Positions 11,087 to 23,613 are shown, counted from the first letter of the stretch. The stretch is DNA of 64,000 bases from Liolophura sinensis (GCF_032854445.1 NC_088302.1:21277788-21341787); one strand, 5' to 3'. Program-made: numbers and translations. Notes: generated by a model from the sequence alone, not told the origin.

Positions 11087-13881
11087 TCAATCCTCCTCCA
11101 CAGTCGTTCTCTCGGACACATAGATACCGTCCAAAAACTTTCGGATATCTTTCCTCTTCACCAGAGCGGACTGTTGAATGAGTGCAGCTGAAAATGAGAG
11201 AGGAGAGTTATTAAAACCCGATTTTATCACTCATTACTTGTAACTTTCTTCACTGGTGTTTTGGGCTAGTCGTTCACTATTCAGTGCTGAATCTAATCTG
11301 ACGTGTTGAGAAGAGAAAAATCATTTTGTATCAAATCATGTGGCATCAACTCAAGGTTATCCTAATTTTCAGTCCCAGCTCAAGTCGTCATTTTTTTTTA
11401 AACAACTTTTAATTCTGTTTTTAAAATGTAAGATTGATATATTGTTCTAAATGCTGCGGTCAGGAATTTTCACTGACATATGATATGGGCCAATTTTATG
11501 ATTGCAGCCTATCGGAATGCCGAAAGCAAACCACCAGATAAAGGTCGCACAAAGATGAAGCTTAATGTTTATTGTATACTGTAGGAAGTCGTATGATAAC
11601 CAAAAAATGTTTGAATCAAGATCGCCAAAACAGCCACACTAGAGTTTCTCACCTGACCGTGACACCAGCTCAATATCATTACCCTCCAGAACATACTCGT
11701 CCTTCTGCTGGCCGGACGCCTTGAACGTCACCCCCGGCAACATGTCCACGGTCCTCGTAAATCGCTCTCCCAAGAAGTTACGCACTTCCACAGTGCGGTT
11801 GTTGTTTAGGATGGCAATGTTGATGGGGAAATGGGCATACACAGACCTCATCTTGTAAAGGAAACCCTGCAGGTGGAACAGATTTTATTTATTTATTTTA
11901 ATTGAGGGTATAACATAACTAAAAGCTACTTCGAGAACAAAATGTACAAAGGCGCACGAGTTGCAACAAAGGGGCAATACTCTGCTATGCACTACTACAT
12001 TGTAAAAGAAAAATATGCATACATTTGTATCATTATCTGGCAATGGTCACAATCACCAAAAAAATATAATGAACTGGTGGTTTTCTTGCACAAATTTTGT
12101 TCAAAATCTATACTTTTTCTGTAGTCTCTGGTAGACATCCAAAAACATGTAACAAAACTTCATTTGAAGACCTGTTGTTACTTTATGAGCAGATGAAGTA
12201 GGGTGGGCTAAGTGAAAACAACTGTGCCTTGTCAACTACCTGGCAAATCTTACGAGGTAAAACTTTAGCCAGAGAAAACCAACTCAGTCCATCCGACTCC
12301 ACTTGCAGGACCAAGACAGGAGGCTTTAAGGAACATACCGCCGACATCAAAAAAAATTGCGCTGTTATTTTAGACCTCATCTACATAATGTTAAGACTTC
12401 CAGATGTCTACTGACATATAAATGACTTTGGACAATTGCATGTTTAGTTTTATCCGGGGTTTCCCTTCGACCATCAACTCGCCCAAATCACTGTATTTAG
12501 AAAGTCTAATCTAATCAGTTACCTCCCCTTGTTGTCTAGACAACAGGTGATATGTGATATACTTGAAATGTCAAACACAACACTGTGGTGTAATTATGTG
12601 GTCTACCGTGTAACTTCAGTTCTGCCATAGGCAATAACGAGTACTTTATAAAACATTATCAATAGAAAGGAAGATCGTATTTGATTTACCAGACTTCTGA
12701 TTTGCGTTCAACCTGTCGTATTGTTTACATGTGTGATAAATGTGGGATCTTTGCGCTGCACCTATTGCACGTTTTCTTGTCAGGCGGATAGTTTAGACCA
12801 GTCACAGATTTCCCCTCATGATTCTCTTAATTGACATTTTGTGGAAAATATAGGCCAAGGGAGTTTAGTTAGGGGTCAAATGCAACCCATTTTTGTTTTT
12901 AGCTATACAAACTCAAAAATTCTGAATTTCTTTCGGCAGAATGTCCCTTTAAGATGGCATAAAACCTTATCTTGACCATTTGGATAACATGTGATTTCAA
13001 ATGTGTGATCTTTTCCTCTGGAAGTTTCAACTGTCATATGTTGTCATTGCTCTGAACTGAGCATTTGAAAATGACAAACTTAAGTCGGTATCCCTTTGGG
13101 ACACATTTACACCCAAAAGCTGAAAAATGTCATCAACACCAATACCTTAATAATGCTAGAATTATGATGGCCCTTCCAAGTCACACTGAATTTGGCAAAT
13201 GTAAATTAATTAAATTTATTTAACTGATTGTTGCTTAACACCATAGTGTTCTATGTATGTATTTGACTGGAGTTTGCTCTGTGCTCAAGACTATTTCATT
13301 TATTCTGGCATGGTCAAGTTTAAGGGTAGAGGAACAAGAAGGCCAGGGGTAAACCATCGACATCTGGCAAATTACTGACAAACTGCCCCACATGTGCCAA
13401 CAAGATATGCTTAATACATTGGTGAAAGACGAGGTTTTCTACGAATGTAAACAGTTCCATGAACCTTGTCAACCACTTACTGATATTAAAGCCTCATGAA
13501 ATGTGAGTGAGGGAATCATGTACCTGGACTGAACCCGCACCATGTGCTATGGTAAATAAACACGAGGGCTGTTTCTATCGCCGACAAATATACCTTTTTG
13601 ACGCCCTTGATCATGTTCTCAATGTGGCTACAGACTGTGCGCACAGCGGCCAGCTCTTTCCTCTTGCCGAACCACTTCTCCACTTTGATAGAGCGCTTGC
13701 CCATCTTCTTAATGACCACTGCCAGGTGGCCAAAGTCACGGGTCAGCGAGCCCCGGGGGCCCTTGACGGTCACCTTACGGGCATTGACACGGATGTCAAC
13801 TGTCAACAAGAACATCACCCATAAGAATACGATAACACAGCAGTTCACATCAGGAATAGCATCATGCTTCAAACTTAAGTG

Positions 13882-13920
<39 letters not shown>

Positions 13921-14683
13921 TATAGAAGAAACATGACAAACTCAACTTGTTGATTTAGCTTACTAGTTTCACCATATCATGACAGTTCTTCAGAGCTTTA
14001 TATATACATATTTATATATAAAAATCAAGCCTTATGCGAAATGGTAGTCAGAAATGTAAATATAAATCTAGGTTGGCCCATTTGCTTGAGGCTTATTTTT
14101 CAACACTGATTCAGTCAATTCATCACAAAGGTCTCCATGTAGCATGACAGTGACTTCTCCTATGAACTTCATGTAAGATAACACCAAGGCCAAGAGAACA
14201 ACTGAATCCATAGAAATCTAGAAATTTCCCAGTCCGACAAACAGACCAGTCACCCAGTGAAAGAAAATAAGCACCTCAACCATGTGGCTAGAACAGTTTC
14301 TCAGAAAATCTTACATAGCTTGCAATTCATTTGTTTATTTATCTGATTGGTGATGTACATACGACGTACTCAAAAATATTTCACTTATATGATGGCCAAA
14401 ATTATGGTGAGAAGAAACCAGGTCGAGCCATGACCATCTACATGTTGCAGGCAGACTTTCCCACGTATGGCCAGAGAGGAAGCCAGCATAAGCTGGACTT
14501 GAACTCACAGCGACTGCATTAGTGAGAGGCTCCAGAGACATTGCACCACGTTGGCATGCTAACCATCCATGAAACGCAATAACTTATTACATAAAAATAA
14601 CATGATTGTATTTAGGTTTTCTGCCAAGCATACTTACTGCCCTCAGGGATCTTCACAATCTGATTGGCCTCAATGGTCTTCAT
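11087..14683 (-). CDS. RPL9: Ribosomal protein L9 (uL6), four coding exons
   Basis: RPL9 is a component of the large cytosolic ribosomal subunit. Coding exons on the minus strand are 14683-14638 (residues 1-15), 13799-13594 (16-84), 11866-11653 (85-155) and 11187-11087 with TGA at 11089-11087. All junctions are GT-AG and frames join cleanly to 188 aa, close to the 192 aa of human RPL9. Matches to the family include the start [68 protein letters not shown] and [15 protein letters not shown] strong pyrimidine tract and CAG lie 2 nt before the ATG, so the 5' UTR continues in an upstream non-coding exon, as in other animals. Exon 1 lies 62 bp inside the block duplicated across the gap and therefore recurs at 35346-35301. 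The gene is head to head with YIPF5. Confidence 0.97.
13200..13400 (-). mobile_element. Degenerate SINE M1 copy in an RPL9 intron
   Basis: Order and spacing follow the M1 family on the minus strand: TATTTAACTGATTG tail, GTGCTCAAGACTATTTCA, GGCATGGTCAAG, GGTAAACCATCGACATCTG. Many substitutions and a short insertion show that it is an old copy. It lies in the intron between RPL9 coding exons 2 and 3. Confidence 0.5.
13886..13920. repeat. TA microsatellite in RPL9 intron 1
   Basis: A TA run of about 17 dinucleotides in the intron between RPL9 coding exons 1 and 2. Confidence 0.9.
14325..14575 (-). mobile_element. Near full-length tRNA-derived SINE, family M1
   Basis: On the minus strand the order is a tRNA-like head with GGTTAGCATGC (A-box side) and GTGAGTTCAAGTCCAGC (B-box side), then a body with CATACGTGGGAAAGTCTG, TAAGTGAAATATTT and TTGAGTACGTCG, and a tail of AAATAAACAAATG type. 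This is the most complete M1 copy in the window. Its head end (14575) abuts the point where the second contig copy begins (14576 = 35239), so the contig break coincides with this repeat. Confidence 0.8.
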
Positions 14684-16134
14684 AACTGTGAATAAGACAG
14701 AAACAGAAAATAAAAATATAGTGTACACAACACAACAAAGGCTAACGAGACTCGAAAGGTGGTAACCATCATGTGTAGCACTGCTTTTGTTGTTATACTT
14801 TTGAAAATTCTGCTGCTGCATTTAAATTATATTGCAGAATACAAAAGCTCTGAATGATGTAGTTATTTTATTGTGGTTTAAAACCATAACGATACTCAAG
14901 AGTTGTAGTGCCAAATCTGCCTTAAATTCTGGTTGATCCACAAAGCGAATACACAGCATTGCATTTATTTTTTTTTCACTATACAAAATATAGGTTCACA
15001 GGTGAAGACTTGAAGTCCTTGTAAAAAACCATGTACCGCCTTTCGAACAGTATGAGGATTTCACGTGACCAGTTCAGACAAGGTAAATGTCAGCCATCTT
15101 TGTCATGAGAAATCATACTTCGTCAGGTTGCCATTAGTATTTATTGATTTCTTCAGTGTTAAAGGCCATCCTCCGGACAGCAGTCAGGCTTCTGGATGGA
15201 GGAAACTGGAGTAGTCAGAGTAAGCCACTTTTTTTTGCGAGTTATGGAACAAACTCAATCTCATGCCCTTTGACCTAATGATATCACGCTGGAGTATTAA
15301 AAAAGGATCTGGCGAGATCTGTACACTACGTAGCATGAAGGGCTGGAGATAGTTTGGACGACGTCAAGTGAGGCAGACAAAAATATTCAGCGATCAATCA
15401 ATCTTGACAAGGTGAAAGCTGTACCTCTGGTAAGTGAAGTAACTGTAGACGGTTGAAAAGCACTATTATCGAACTTTCATTATGTACCAATGACAGGCCT
15501 GAGGGGGCATAAATTTCAGTTCATTTTCAGGCGCTGGCAAAACTCTACGCTTTCTTGTTTACGCACTGGTACCTAGCTTGACTTGTACCTGCCATTGTGA
15601 GCGCATAGACTGTTTATGTCACACATTCATGATTAATGACAAGAACTGCTGTCAGAAAATTCCGACTATGGAGGTCATAAGTACGAATCGAAAAATACCC
15701 AGTGATCTGGGAAGGGGCCTCTGTCAGCCGTTGTATCGTTAACATAAAAGTTAGGCTAACCTGATCGGCGAAATTATCACGTTTACAGTTGTCAACTGCC
15801 ATACTGAACTAGAATAAATTCAGTCATCAAGTCCTCCAGTTCAACCAAAACGATAAGCTCTATCTCTATAAAACGTAAGTTACCATACATAAAAATAAAC
15901 AATATGACAGGTGATTTAATAGACGCCCAGTTTTCGCGAGTTGACACTCAGTGTTTTAAAACTATTAATATTCATCATCTCCACTGTGTGATTAGGAAAA
16001 CTGCAAACTAAATGTAAAAAAGAATGTTTTGGGGTTCACTGATGAGAGTATTTGGTCGAAGTTGGGATCATTTCACAGAGATATTTGTTTGATACAACAC
16101 GTAAGTTCGTGTGCCAACCAACCTATGAGTGAAT

Positions 16135-16213
16135 GGCCACCGGAAAAGAACTCTGCTGATTTAAAGTTGAAGAACGCATGCGCAAGCAGACGCCGGAAGA
16201 GGAGTGTGACAGG
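16135..16213. promoter_or_regulatory. Candidate bidirectional promoter (RPL9 / YIPF5)
   Basis: The palindromic NRF-1-type site CGCATGCGC lies at 16175-16183 and an ETS-type CCGGAAG at 16193-16199. Both are typical of TATA-less housekeeping promoters. On the plus strand GTGACAG|GTAAAA at 16206-16218 could end a YIPF5 5' UTR exon. On the minus strand the pyrimidine tract CTTTTCCGG (start at 16148) resembles the 5' terminal oligopyrimidine start of ribosomal protein mRNAs. The core is unchanged in the second copy (about 36835-36913). Transcription start sites are inferred, not shown. Confidence 0.5.
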
Positions 16214-16609
16214 TAAAAAGCAAAACATTTTCGTACACGAGACTTTCAAGGCTTTTCATGAGGTATAGGTGTTTAGGAGATCATTCATTTTTATATCTAT
16301 GTAGTTATGTATAGTGGTTACATTGAGTATCTGCGCTACGAAATTCCAGAGCAATTTCTGAAGAAAAATTGTCACTTTACTCTCTCAGTCAGTGCCAACG
16401 TGGACGCATCATTCACTGGCTACAACAACAACCAAACAACTATTTTCCATCATGGCCTAAGCTAGTTAGCAGACTGTACAGGGGTCTGTCAATCTGAGAT
16501 TGATGCCGGTTGTTTCTTCTCAGATCTGCTTCTCAGATGTTCATATGAAAAGTAGATACTCTATGTCACAGGATGTACATAGCAACCCCAAGCTGCAGTT
16601 TTAACTTGG

Positions 16610-16866
16610 AGTGAGTGAGTGCTTGGAATCCTTAGGGTGTTTGTAATGTGCCTTCTTGTTGCAGAACGGATTTCCACTCCTCTTTATCTAGTGCTGCTTC
16701 ACTGAGACGATTTAGCGAAGGCAAGTAAGCCTCATACTGACACGGGTCAACGAGTCGTTGCACTATCCCCTTCATGCTGAACGCCAAGTGAGGAAGTTAC
16801 AACTTCCTTTTTTAAAGTCTTCTGGGTGACTCGATCCAGGATTGATCCTGGATCTACCGCTTCTGA
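16610..16866 (-). mobile_element. SINE family M2, 5'-truncated
   Basis: Plus-strand order is (GTGA)n, GCTTGGAATCC, GTGCTGCTTCACTGAGACG, GGGTCAACGAGTCGTTGCAC, GAGGAAGTTACAACTTCC, GTGACTCGATCCAGGATTG, ACCGCTTCTGA. The last part is the reverse complement of the anticodon/T-arm side of a tRNA-like head. The A-box end is missing. Compared with the 56490 copy, the segment after GCTTGG that carries the TTTAACGTCGT motif is missing. Confidence 0.8.
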
Positions 16867-16974
16867 TTTTAATGTTGAACCTTGAGGTCTATTTTCACCG
16901 ATTTCTGATATTTACCCTCCTCAGCGTTTAATCATTCCACTAAGAGTATATATTAAAGACTAGGTTGCTGTATT

Positions 16975-17145
16975 TATGTGTAGCTTTCTATGTCACTGCT
17001 TACGTCAATTCGTTCATGCTTTCCTGAATGAGGCTGTCCAGATGTGGAGGAGGCCCTTTTCAGATGCAGTCCATGTGACAAAAGTATGTGACACACGCAC
17101 ATGCACATGCTCTTACTATGTTCATCTGTCTTAAGCACATCTAAG
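16975..17145 (+). repeat. Dispersed repeat family R2
   Basis: The blocks TCCTGAATGAGGCTGTCCAG, AGGCCCTTTTCAGAT and ATGTTCATCTGTCTTAA recur in reverse orientation at about 31555-31650 and in the second copy of the locus. No coding capacity or clear termini are visible. Confidence 0.55.
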
Positions 17146-17627
17146 TGGCCCAGTGGGATAAGCATCTAGCTCTGGACCTAACAAGTGAAATATGTACAAA
17201 CTGAGAACAGTTCAGCACAGAACACTTGTGGATGACAAAGGCATTTGATAAAGACTAAAGTGAAGAACGTCATACTTCATTTACCGCTATTTTCTTTTTT
17301 TGTATGTAAATTGAACATCTGCCCATTCATTTTAAGCTAATGAAAAATCAGTAAAAGCATATGACTGTGGGAAAAAAATGAGGACAACAGGCACATGGAA
17401 ATTGACCTGGTCCTCACAAATACCCTGAAAAATCTGGTCGGTCCATTCCGGAAGACATTTTGCTGGACAAAGTGGGCCTTTAAATCTACACTAAAACGAC
17501 GGCCAATGTGGCCTAGGAAATAACTAACATTGTGCTTGCGATAAATCAATGAAAATGTAAGGAACTTAAGTGTGCAAACTTCAAGCAGTGGAGACATAGT
17601 TTTGTTGAATGCCACATTCACTGCATC

Positions 17628-17724
17628 AGGTTTTTAAATGGAGCACTCTCTGACATTGGTCTGGGCCATCCTTGGCTGACCAAAATTTTGCCAAACCTAA
17701 TGTCTGAGCAATCTTGGACTAGTG
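17628..17724 (+). repeat. Solitary arm of a foldback repeat (haplotype A)
   Basis: The segment from AGGTTTTTAAATGG to CTTGGACTAGTG is the reverse complement of a segment at 38226-38324 in copy B. In copy A that partner arm is absent: a 197-bp stretch is missing at the junction near 17505. Confidence 0.8.
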
Positions 17725-18296
17725 TATAAATCAAATTTATGAAATTAAAAGATATATTTTCTCCTCTCTCATCAAAATCACTTTATGCAGTAATGGTGAG
17801 TCGCGTGCACTAAAATCTAGAAACATGGAAATCAGACAAACAAGACAGGACTGCATTGTCAGTGTTAAGTTTAGTGATAGTTTCAGCAGTGTTGTCTTTG
17901 AGATAGAATGGGAGACCAAGATGATTACCATGTTTTCCGAGTGACAGTGAACAGGAGGCACCTTGACTGTTGCTGTCATTACATCTTCATACTGCGCATT
18001 TCTCATAAGTGAAACAGTGGGTTCTAATTACAGTCTTGTCAAACCGAACAGCAAAATTTGCAGTGAGTACTTCTGCGTTTGTCAGATCCAAATCTGGTTT
18101 TAATAGGACTTTGTGGGCCGCTTTAACAACGTAGAAATATAAGTATTGCAATATGCCAAGGTATGGCATGGCAAGGCAAGGTATGGCAATACTCATGGTA
18201 TTACCAAACAAATACTAATACTAAAACTTTAAGCAATGTTAAAGCAAGCAATCAAAGAAATCTTGGATTTTATTCTTATCTTCCAGTGTAATATCC

Positions 18297-19593
18297 TGAA
18301 ACTTAGTTCCATTGATCAGCACCATGTCTGGGTTCGGCCAAAATGATGGATTCTACCAGGGAAATTTCTATGAGCAGCAGTCAGCTGGCTATGACATGGG
18401 TCCAGGGGGCCAACAGTTTGGAGGGGAGCAGTAAGTACGGCCAATCCAACAGTAGGCATGTCTTAATCAGTTGCTCCTTCAGTTCATAGTTGTTTTCTTG
18501 AGGCAAAGGCCTTAAAATTGCGGGTGTACAATATTCAACTTTGCCTAACCTTTTTCCCTAAAGACATAGATGATCACAGCTACATAATGTCTCACAGAGC
18601 ACTACAAGTGACCTTTTTACAATGATCGTAGCATTAACTCTCCCCCCGCCCCAGCCTCTCACTCATTGCTTGTGGGGGTGTTGTGCCACACTTCTCATGT
18701 GACTATCAGCACAGTCCAATATCTTCCACCAAAATGGTGTGTATATCTATATGTCTAATGTGAGAAAGTTTGTCAGTAACTTGCCAAAGGTTAGCTGTTC
18801 ACCCAGGGCACTGTTTTCCTCCAAAAAGTAAAACTGACCACAATCATAGAAGTGATAAATTTCAAGTATGGTGTTAACAACAGTCTAATGAAAAAACAAA
18901 TAAATAATAAGTACTATGACAACACATGTGAAATACATAATTTGATTGTGCATTGAAGATACTCATTGCCATGGTAATTACAATAAACATACTCTGAATT
19001 ACTGTAGGGAAAGAAAACCAACGACGTGTGTAAGAATGTATATGTTCTGCATTATTACAGACAGTTTGCCCAGTTTGACTATTCTCAAACAGCCCAGGGG
19101 TACGGGGACAGTGGAGCATATTACGCTGGTCAGCAGTCCTACATGGGCTCTATCCTCACCCCTGATGCCTCCCAGTTTGCTCAGGGCCCGGGCACAGAGA
19201 ACTTTGACGAGGAACCACCTCTGATGGAAGGTAGGAGGCTAAACTTTGGATGCAAATACATTTTTTAAAACAATAATATAGAAAATGGCTGTTATAAAAA
19301 GTTTGTTTCAACTTCATACATCATTCTTATGTTCTTGTAGTCCCCACCATAATTCTGCTGCTGTCTTTTAAATGAAATGTTCTTGAGTATGGCATAAAAC
19401 ACCAATGAAATAAATAAATAAATATTGTTGTAGCCCCATCATGCCTCAAAGATAATCATAGCCTTTCTGTAGGTGTACAGTTTTTAATTTTTTAAATTTT
19501 TCTTTAATTCAACCTTTATCAGTATAATGTTTGACGTGACTAATGAATTTGTTTTCAGAACTAGGAATAAATTTTGATCACATCATCCAAAAG
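18297..19593 (+). CDS. YIPF5: YIPF5 (Yip1A) N-terminal exons 1-3, copy A, partial
   Basis: YIPF5 is a multi-pass Golgi/ER membrane protein of the YIP1 family that acts in ER-Golgi transport. Coding exons are 18324-18430, 19061-19230 and 19559-19593 (312 nt, 104 codons), all with GT-AG borders and compatible phases. A 5' UTR acceptor (TCTTCCAG) is at 18289-18296. The start MSGFGQNDGFYQ, a Gln/Tyr/Gly-rich cytosolic region and the family signature [21 protein letters not shown] (split over exons 2 and 3) identify it. Only the cytosolic N-terminus is present; the exons for the membrane domain were not found in the remaining sequence up to 64000. Residue 21 is Ala here and Ser in copy B. Confidence 0.9.
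19340..19428 (+). mobile_element. SINE M1 3' fragment in YIPF5 intron 2
   Basis: CACCATAATTCTGCTG, TTCTTGAGTATGGCATAAAACACC and an (AAAT)n tail match the 3' half of family M1. The same fragment is at about 40245-40330 in copy B. Confidence 0.75.
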
Positions 19594-22420
19594 GTAGGAC
19601 CTTGCTTTGTTGTGTATAATAGTGGATCTGGTACTACATATGTTTTGCAATGCTACTCAAGAAATAGTGATTGCACTCTTTTTCAAGGGAGATAACCCAC
19701 TGTGTGTGTGTTTGAATGGTTGGCTATTTCCCCTTGACAGATGAAGCCACTAGAAAGGATTCTTTTGGCTTTTAATATCAATAACAGGGAATGGTTGTCA
19801 GCATAATTTAAGAACAAAAGTTAACCATTGTGTATTTTCACTGCGGTTAATTATATACATTCTTGAAATAATGTATAAATTCTTTCTCTACAGGAAAGTA
19901 TTTCAGTTGATCAGACAAAATTCATTGTAAATGGTTTCAGACATCTGTGTCATATGTTCTGATGAGCAGGGTATTAGTTTGAATCAGAAATTTATCATGT
20001 GAAGCTGTGTTTAGCCCTAAGAATGTTGATATGTGTGTCACAATATTAGATTGATAATTAAATCAGAATTCTTTTATTTTGTGAATGCTTCCTTATACTT
20101 TTTGCAGGTATAAACTTGGAGCTCTTTACTTGTGTGTTAAAAATGTGATAACAAACTTGCAGTGTTTTATCAAACAACCTTCACAATGGCTGTCGTTGCC
20201 CATTTGGCTGAATTACCAATTTTGAAGTTCAAATCCAACTCTTGCTGGTTTGTCTGCAGGTATAAGTCAGTGAGTTTGTCAGGTATCTGGGGAAGTATTG
20301 TGGTTTACAATGAACACTCCAGTTTCTGTCACTCATAAATCTGACAGCCATCATGAAAGTTAAAACTTCTTGAGTACAGATTAAATTCTAATTAAATCAT
20401 TCACAGCATATAGAGTGTACCAGAAGTATTTGATGTTCCATTGCTCGTCATGCTGTGCCTTAATTTGTCAAGTACCCTTTTCACTGCAAGTTATAGTATA
20501 CTCACTTTCACTTTCATATGCTCTCCCTAGCTCGGTATGTGAACCTAATGTTAGTAGTATCAGTAAAATAAGTTTAGTCTTTTGTAAATGAAGTAAAAGC
20601 TCATAATAATTCATAAATACATTAAATTAGGTCTTGTAACTGACACTATAGTTCAGGCTGATTTCCCCCAGTTCTTGTACCTGTGTTGAACATTGTGTTG
20701 AAATTCGCTGACCCAGGGATTGTTGTGCGGCAAGTCGCAGCTGTGTTCCACTTCAGCTAGACGTGTCCTAACCCAGAACCCCATGCAGATATCTTCTGTA
20801 TGGCTTCATATAACCATGGCAACGCCTGATTCACCTTAAAAATTTCAATTATATTGTGCAGGTATGAGACATATGTCCTAGGTCTATGATCATTTACCCA
20901 TTTTCCCTTCCCGATGTGGTACCATTCCTTCTGACTTCTAATTATTTCCTCTTCCTCAGACTCTACAGTTTCATATTTATCACTCTGAATTCGGACATGT
21001 CTTTCATCACAATTACATACTGGTACACATGCATGTAGTTGATATTTATCTGTATTTTAGATGTTAGATAATTATGCACTTCGCTGCACTACCTTTATAA
21101 CAGTATTTGTGTAGTTGCATTAAGTACACTTATTTGTCTTTTTTTCTTTTTACTTTTTTTGTTCTGCAGTGACTTGGTAAGTTTGATGTCTTTTAGGTGC
21201 ATATGGTAAATTACAGACTGTAACATTAGGCGTGAAATGGCATGTTTTTGTATGTACATATCAGTGATGACAGGACCACCCAGACATGATGTACATGTAG
21301 TTTTCAGTGGACCTGGAGGGGTAGGGGACTCACTTTATGTCCCCCCCCCCCACCCACCCGTCATCCTCATATGCTCCCCTAATCTACTCTCCAGACCAGT
21401 CCGCCTATCTGAGCTGGCTTCCCCCAAGACCCCCTGGGGCCCATTCCCGTGTTTACCTTGTCTAATGCCCATAACCTTTATGACTACTTATTGCAGACTC
21501 AGCCATATGTACCACCCATGTGGTCATAAGCTTGTCTGCATGAGTGAAGAAAAAGTAAAGATCATCATTTTAACATATACTGCGCCATATACTGTCCAGG
21601 GTTCAATTCTTCAAAGCAGCCGGAAGTGATGGGAATATCAGTTGTACAGTATTAAAAATGTAAAATACCCAAAAATTCATTCATTGCTAATCTGCTTATT
21701 TTGAGGTTTGTTTGGAAGGTAGGATGATATCCAACTTTTTAAATGTAAGTTTTAGCACCAAAAGTAATATTTTACAACATTTATTTGCCTCTTAAAAACG
21801 CCATATTTGGGCAGAAATTTTAAGTCATTTACAGACTATGCTGTTGCTTTAACCTGGATATAAAGTTGTTTTTAATTAAGACTGTATTACATTTACGTGT
21901 TAAAGTTTAGCCCCTTCTGAAGTTGTAAAAACGGGAGTTAAACTCAGTTTTATTTTTCAAGCTTGTTTAATATTGATCCACTGATTCCTCTGCAAAAATT
22001 GCGTTGAACACTGATGTACGCATGTAATGTCAGTGTACATCTATGAAATTTTATACAAACATCATTTGATTAATCTGCAGTTATCAGATTACTGTCACAG
22101 TTGGGACAAGTTGGCATTTGCAGGCTTTCCTAGTTTCACCCAGCATGTTTTATGTGTGGGACTGATGTTATCAGGGATGTTTTTTATGCATTTGATGCTG
22201 GCTGTTTTCATTTAGATCATCAGTTTACTGTGGACTTGACACATGTCAGGCATATCAGATTGTCAGTTGGATAGTTACATGTACATATATCCAGTATGTG
22301 AAGTACATTTACTCTCTGAGATGCACCTATTGCCTTCTCTCCGCAAAACAAACGATGACCACATAACTGAAAAGCTCTTGTTGAAAAGTAAATGAAATAA
22401 GATAGCCAGTAAATCAGAAT

Positions 22421-22530
22421 AGTGTGAGAAAACCCTACATGCAGAAATATGTGAGAAAAGCCTATGTGCAGAAATATGTGAGAAAAGGCTATGTGCAGAA
22501 ATATGTGAGAAAAGGCGATCTAAGATATTT
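22421..22530. repeat. 27-bp tandem repeat, 4 units (3 in copy B)
   Basis: The unit GCAGAAATATGTGAGAAAAG plus about seven bases (GCTATGT) is present in about four partial or complete copies here and about three at 43307-43385. It is a copy-number difference between the two haplotypes. Confidence 0.8.
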
Positions 22531-22760
22531 TGAGAAAGGCAAATCTTGGATTACATGATTATTGCAAATACCCTAATTCACCTTAAATTTCGCCCAAATT
22601 TGCATTTTTAGAGGTAAATAAATGTCACAAAATAGTATTTTTTTTATTATCTTACCATCCAAACAAACATTAAAGCATCTTACAGTCATCAACAGAACAC
22701 TTACAATCAGGAAAAATGAGCAAATTTATGGTCTTTTAGGGTATACAGATAAAATATATA

Positions 22761-22870
22761 GTGTACATGCATGCCATGAGATGGGATATCTGGAATTGTG
22801 CGGTTGAGAGAAGCAATGTTCAACAAGTCAACAGCTGACAATTCATGATATCCCATCCCACAGCGTGCAC
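22761..22870. repeat. Imperfect inverted repeat, about 33-39-bp arms
   Basis: The arm at 22761-22799 (containing GATGGGATATC and GGAATTGT) pairs with 22838-22870 (ACAATTC, GATATCCCATCCCA, GTGCAC). The loop is about 38 bases. Both arms are kept in copy B (about 43613-43723). A poly-A run follows at about 22890. It could be the hairpin end of a non-autonomous element. Confidence 0.65.
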
Positions 22871-23522
22871 AGATGCTTTATTACACGAAAAAAAAAAAAA
22901 AAAAAAAAGTGAAAAAGAAAGAAGCTGCCTTGTTGGAAATTTAAAATGCTGAACTGGTTGATTGCCAACTGAGAAAGCCATTGTCTGACTGTATACTTCT
23001 CACAAACAAGCGGATATTAGGAAGCAGACAAAGGGAGATAACTGACATACAGAATACAAGCACTAGATCTTTGGATATTGCCCTGTGGACATAGGGTATT
23101 GCTTTTTTAGCGAAATATTGTACATGTGCTCGAAGTTATGGGAATAACATGTACACAGGGACTGGTGAGAGTCCAGTGATGTCACTCATATGTACATACA
23201 TTACACTATCCCTGTCTGAGTTTGTTGTCGTGGAATTCTGGGTGTGCACATTACAGTATTCTTCTGACCTTGATTTAAAGTCTTTCATGTGACTGGTAGA
23301 TCGAAAGTTTTTTTTTTTTTTTTGTGTAACTGTACAGTATTCTGAGTCGTGTCACTGCAGTAGCAAGCCACACTTGGGCATGGAATGATCTTGAAATTAG
23401 TTGTAAAAAATATAACGATAGGTTTCCTGTGGTCTGTGTTGTACAGATAGAGAAACCTCAGATGCCTGCAGTGAATGTACTTTGGCACACTTGCACGAAG
23501 CCCTATTAACGTAAAGGGCACA

Positions 23523-23613
23523 TAACTACAGTGGCGACGTGATGCCTACAGTGGAGACGTAATGCCTACAGTGGCGACATAATGCCTACAATGGCGACAT
23601 AATGCCTACATTG
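23523..23613. repeat. 20-bp tandem repeat, about 4.5 units
   Basis: Unit CCTACAGTGGCGACATAATG with G/A and CGT/CAT variants. The same variants occur in the same order in copy B (44375-44466), so the array did not change between the two alleles. Confidence 0.85.

Larger units (their letters stand above)
14684..18296. other. Spacer between RPL9 and YIPF5 start codons
   Basis: No coding exon is seen. This interval should hold the 5' non-coding exons and promoters of both divergent genes. It contains a candidate promoter (16135-16213), an M2 SINE (16610-16866), a dispersed repeat (16975-17145) and one arm of a foldback repeat (17628-17724). Near 18155-18190 copy A has a small GGTATGGCA-type duplication that is absent from copy B. 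Confidence 0.55.

Noticed and set aside
21237-21629. 130-codon plus-strand ORF in YIPF5 intron 3
   Set aside because: It spans a C homopolymer and has no recognised domain. Its survival in copy B (128 codons) depends on a length change that happens to be a multiple of three.
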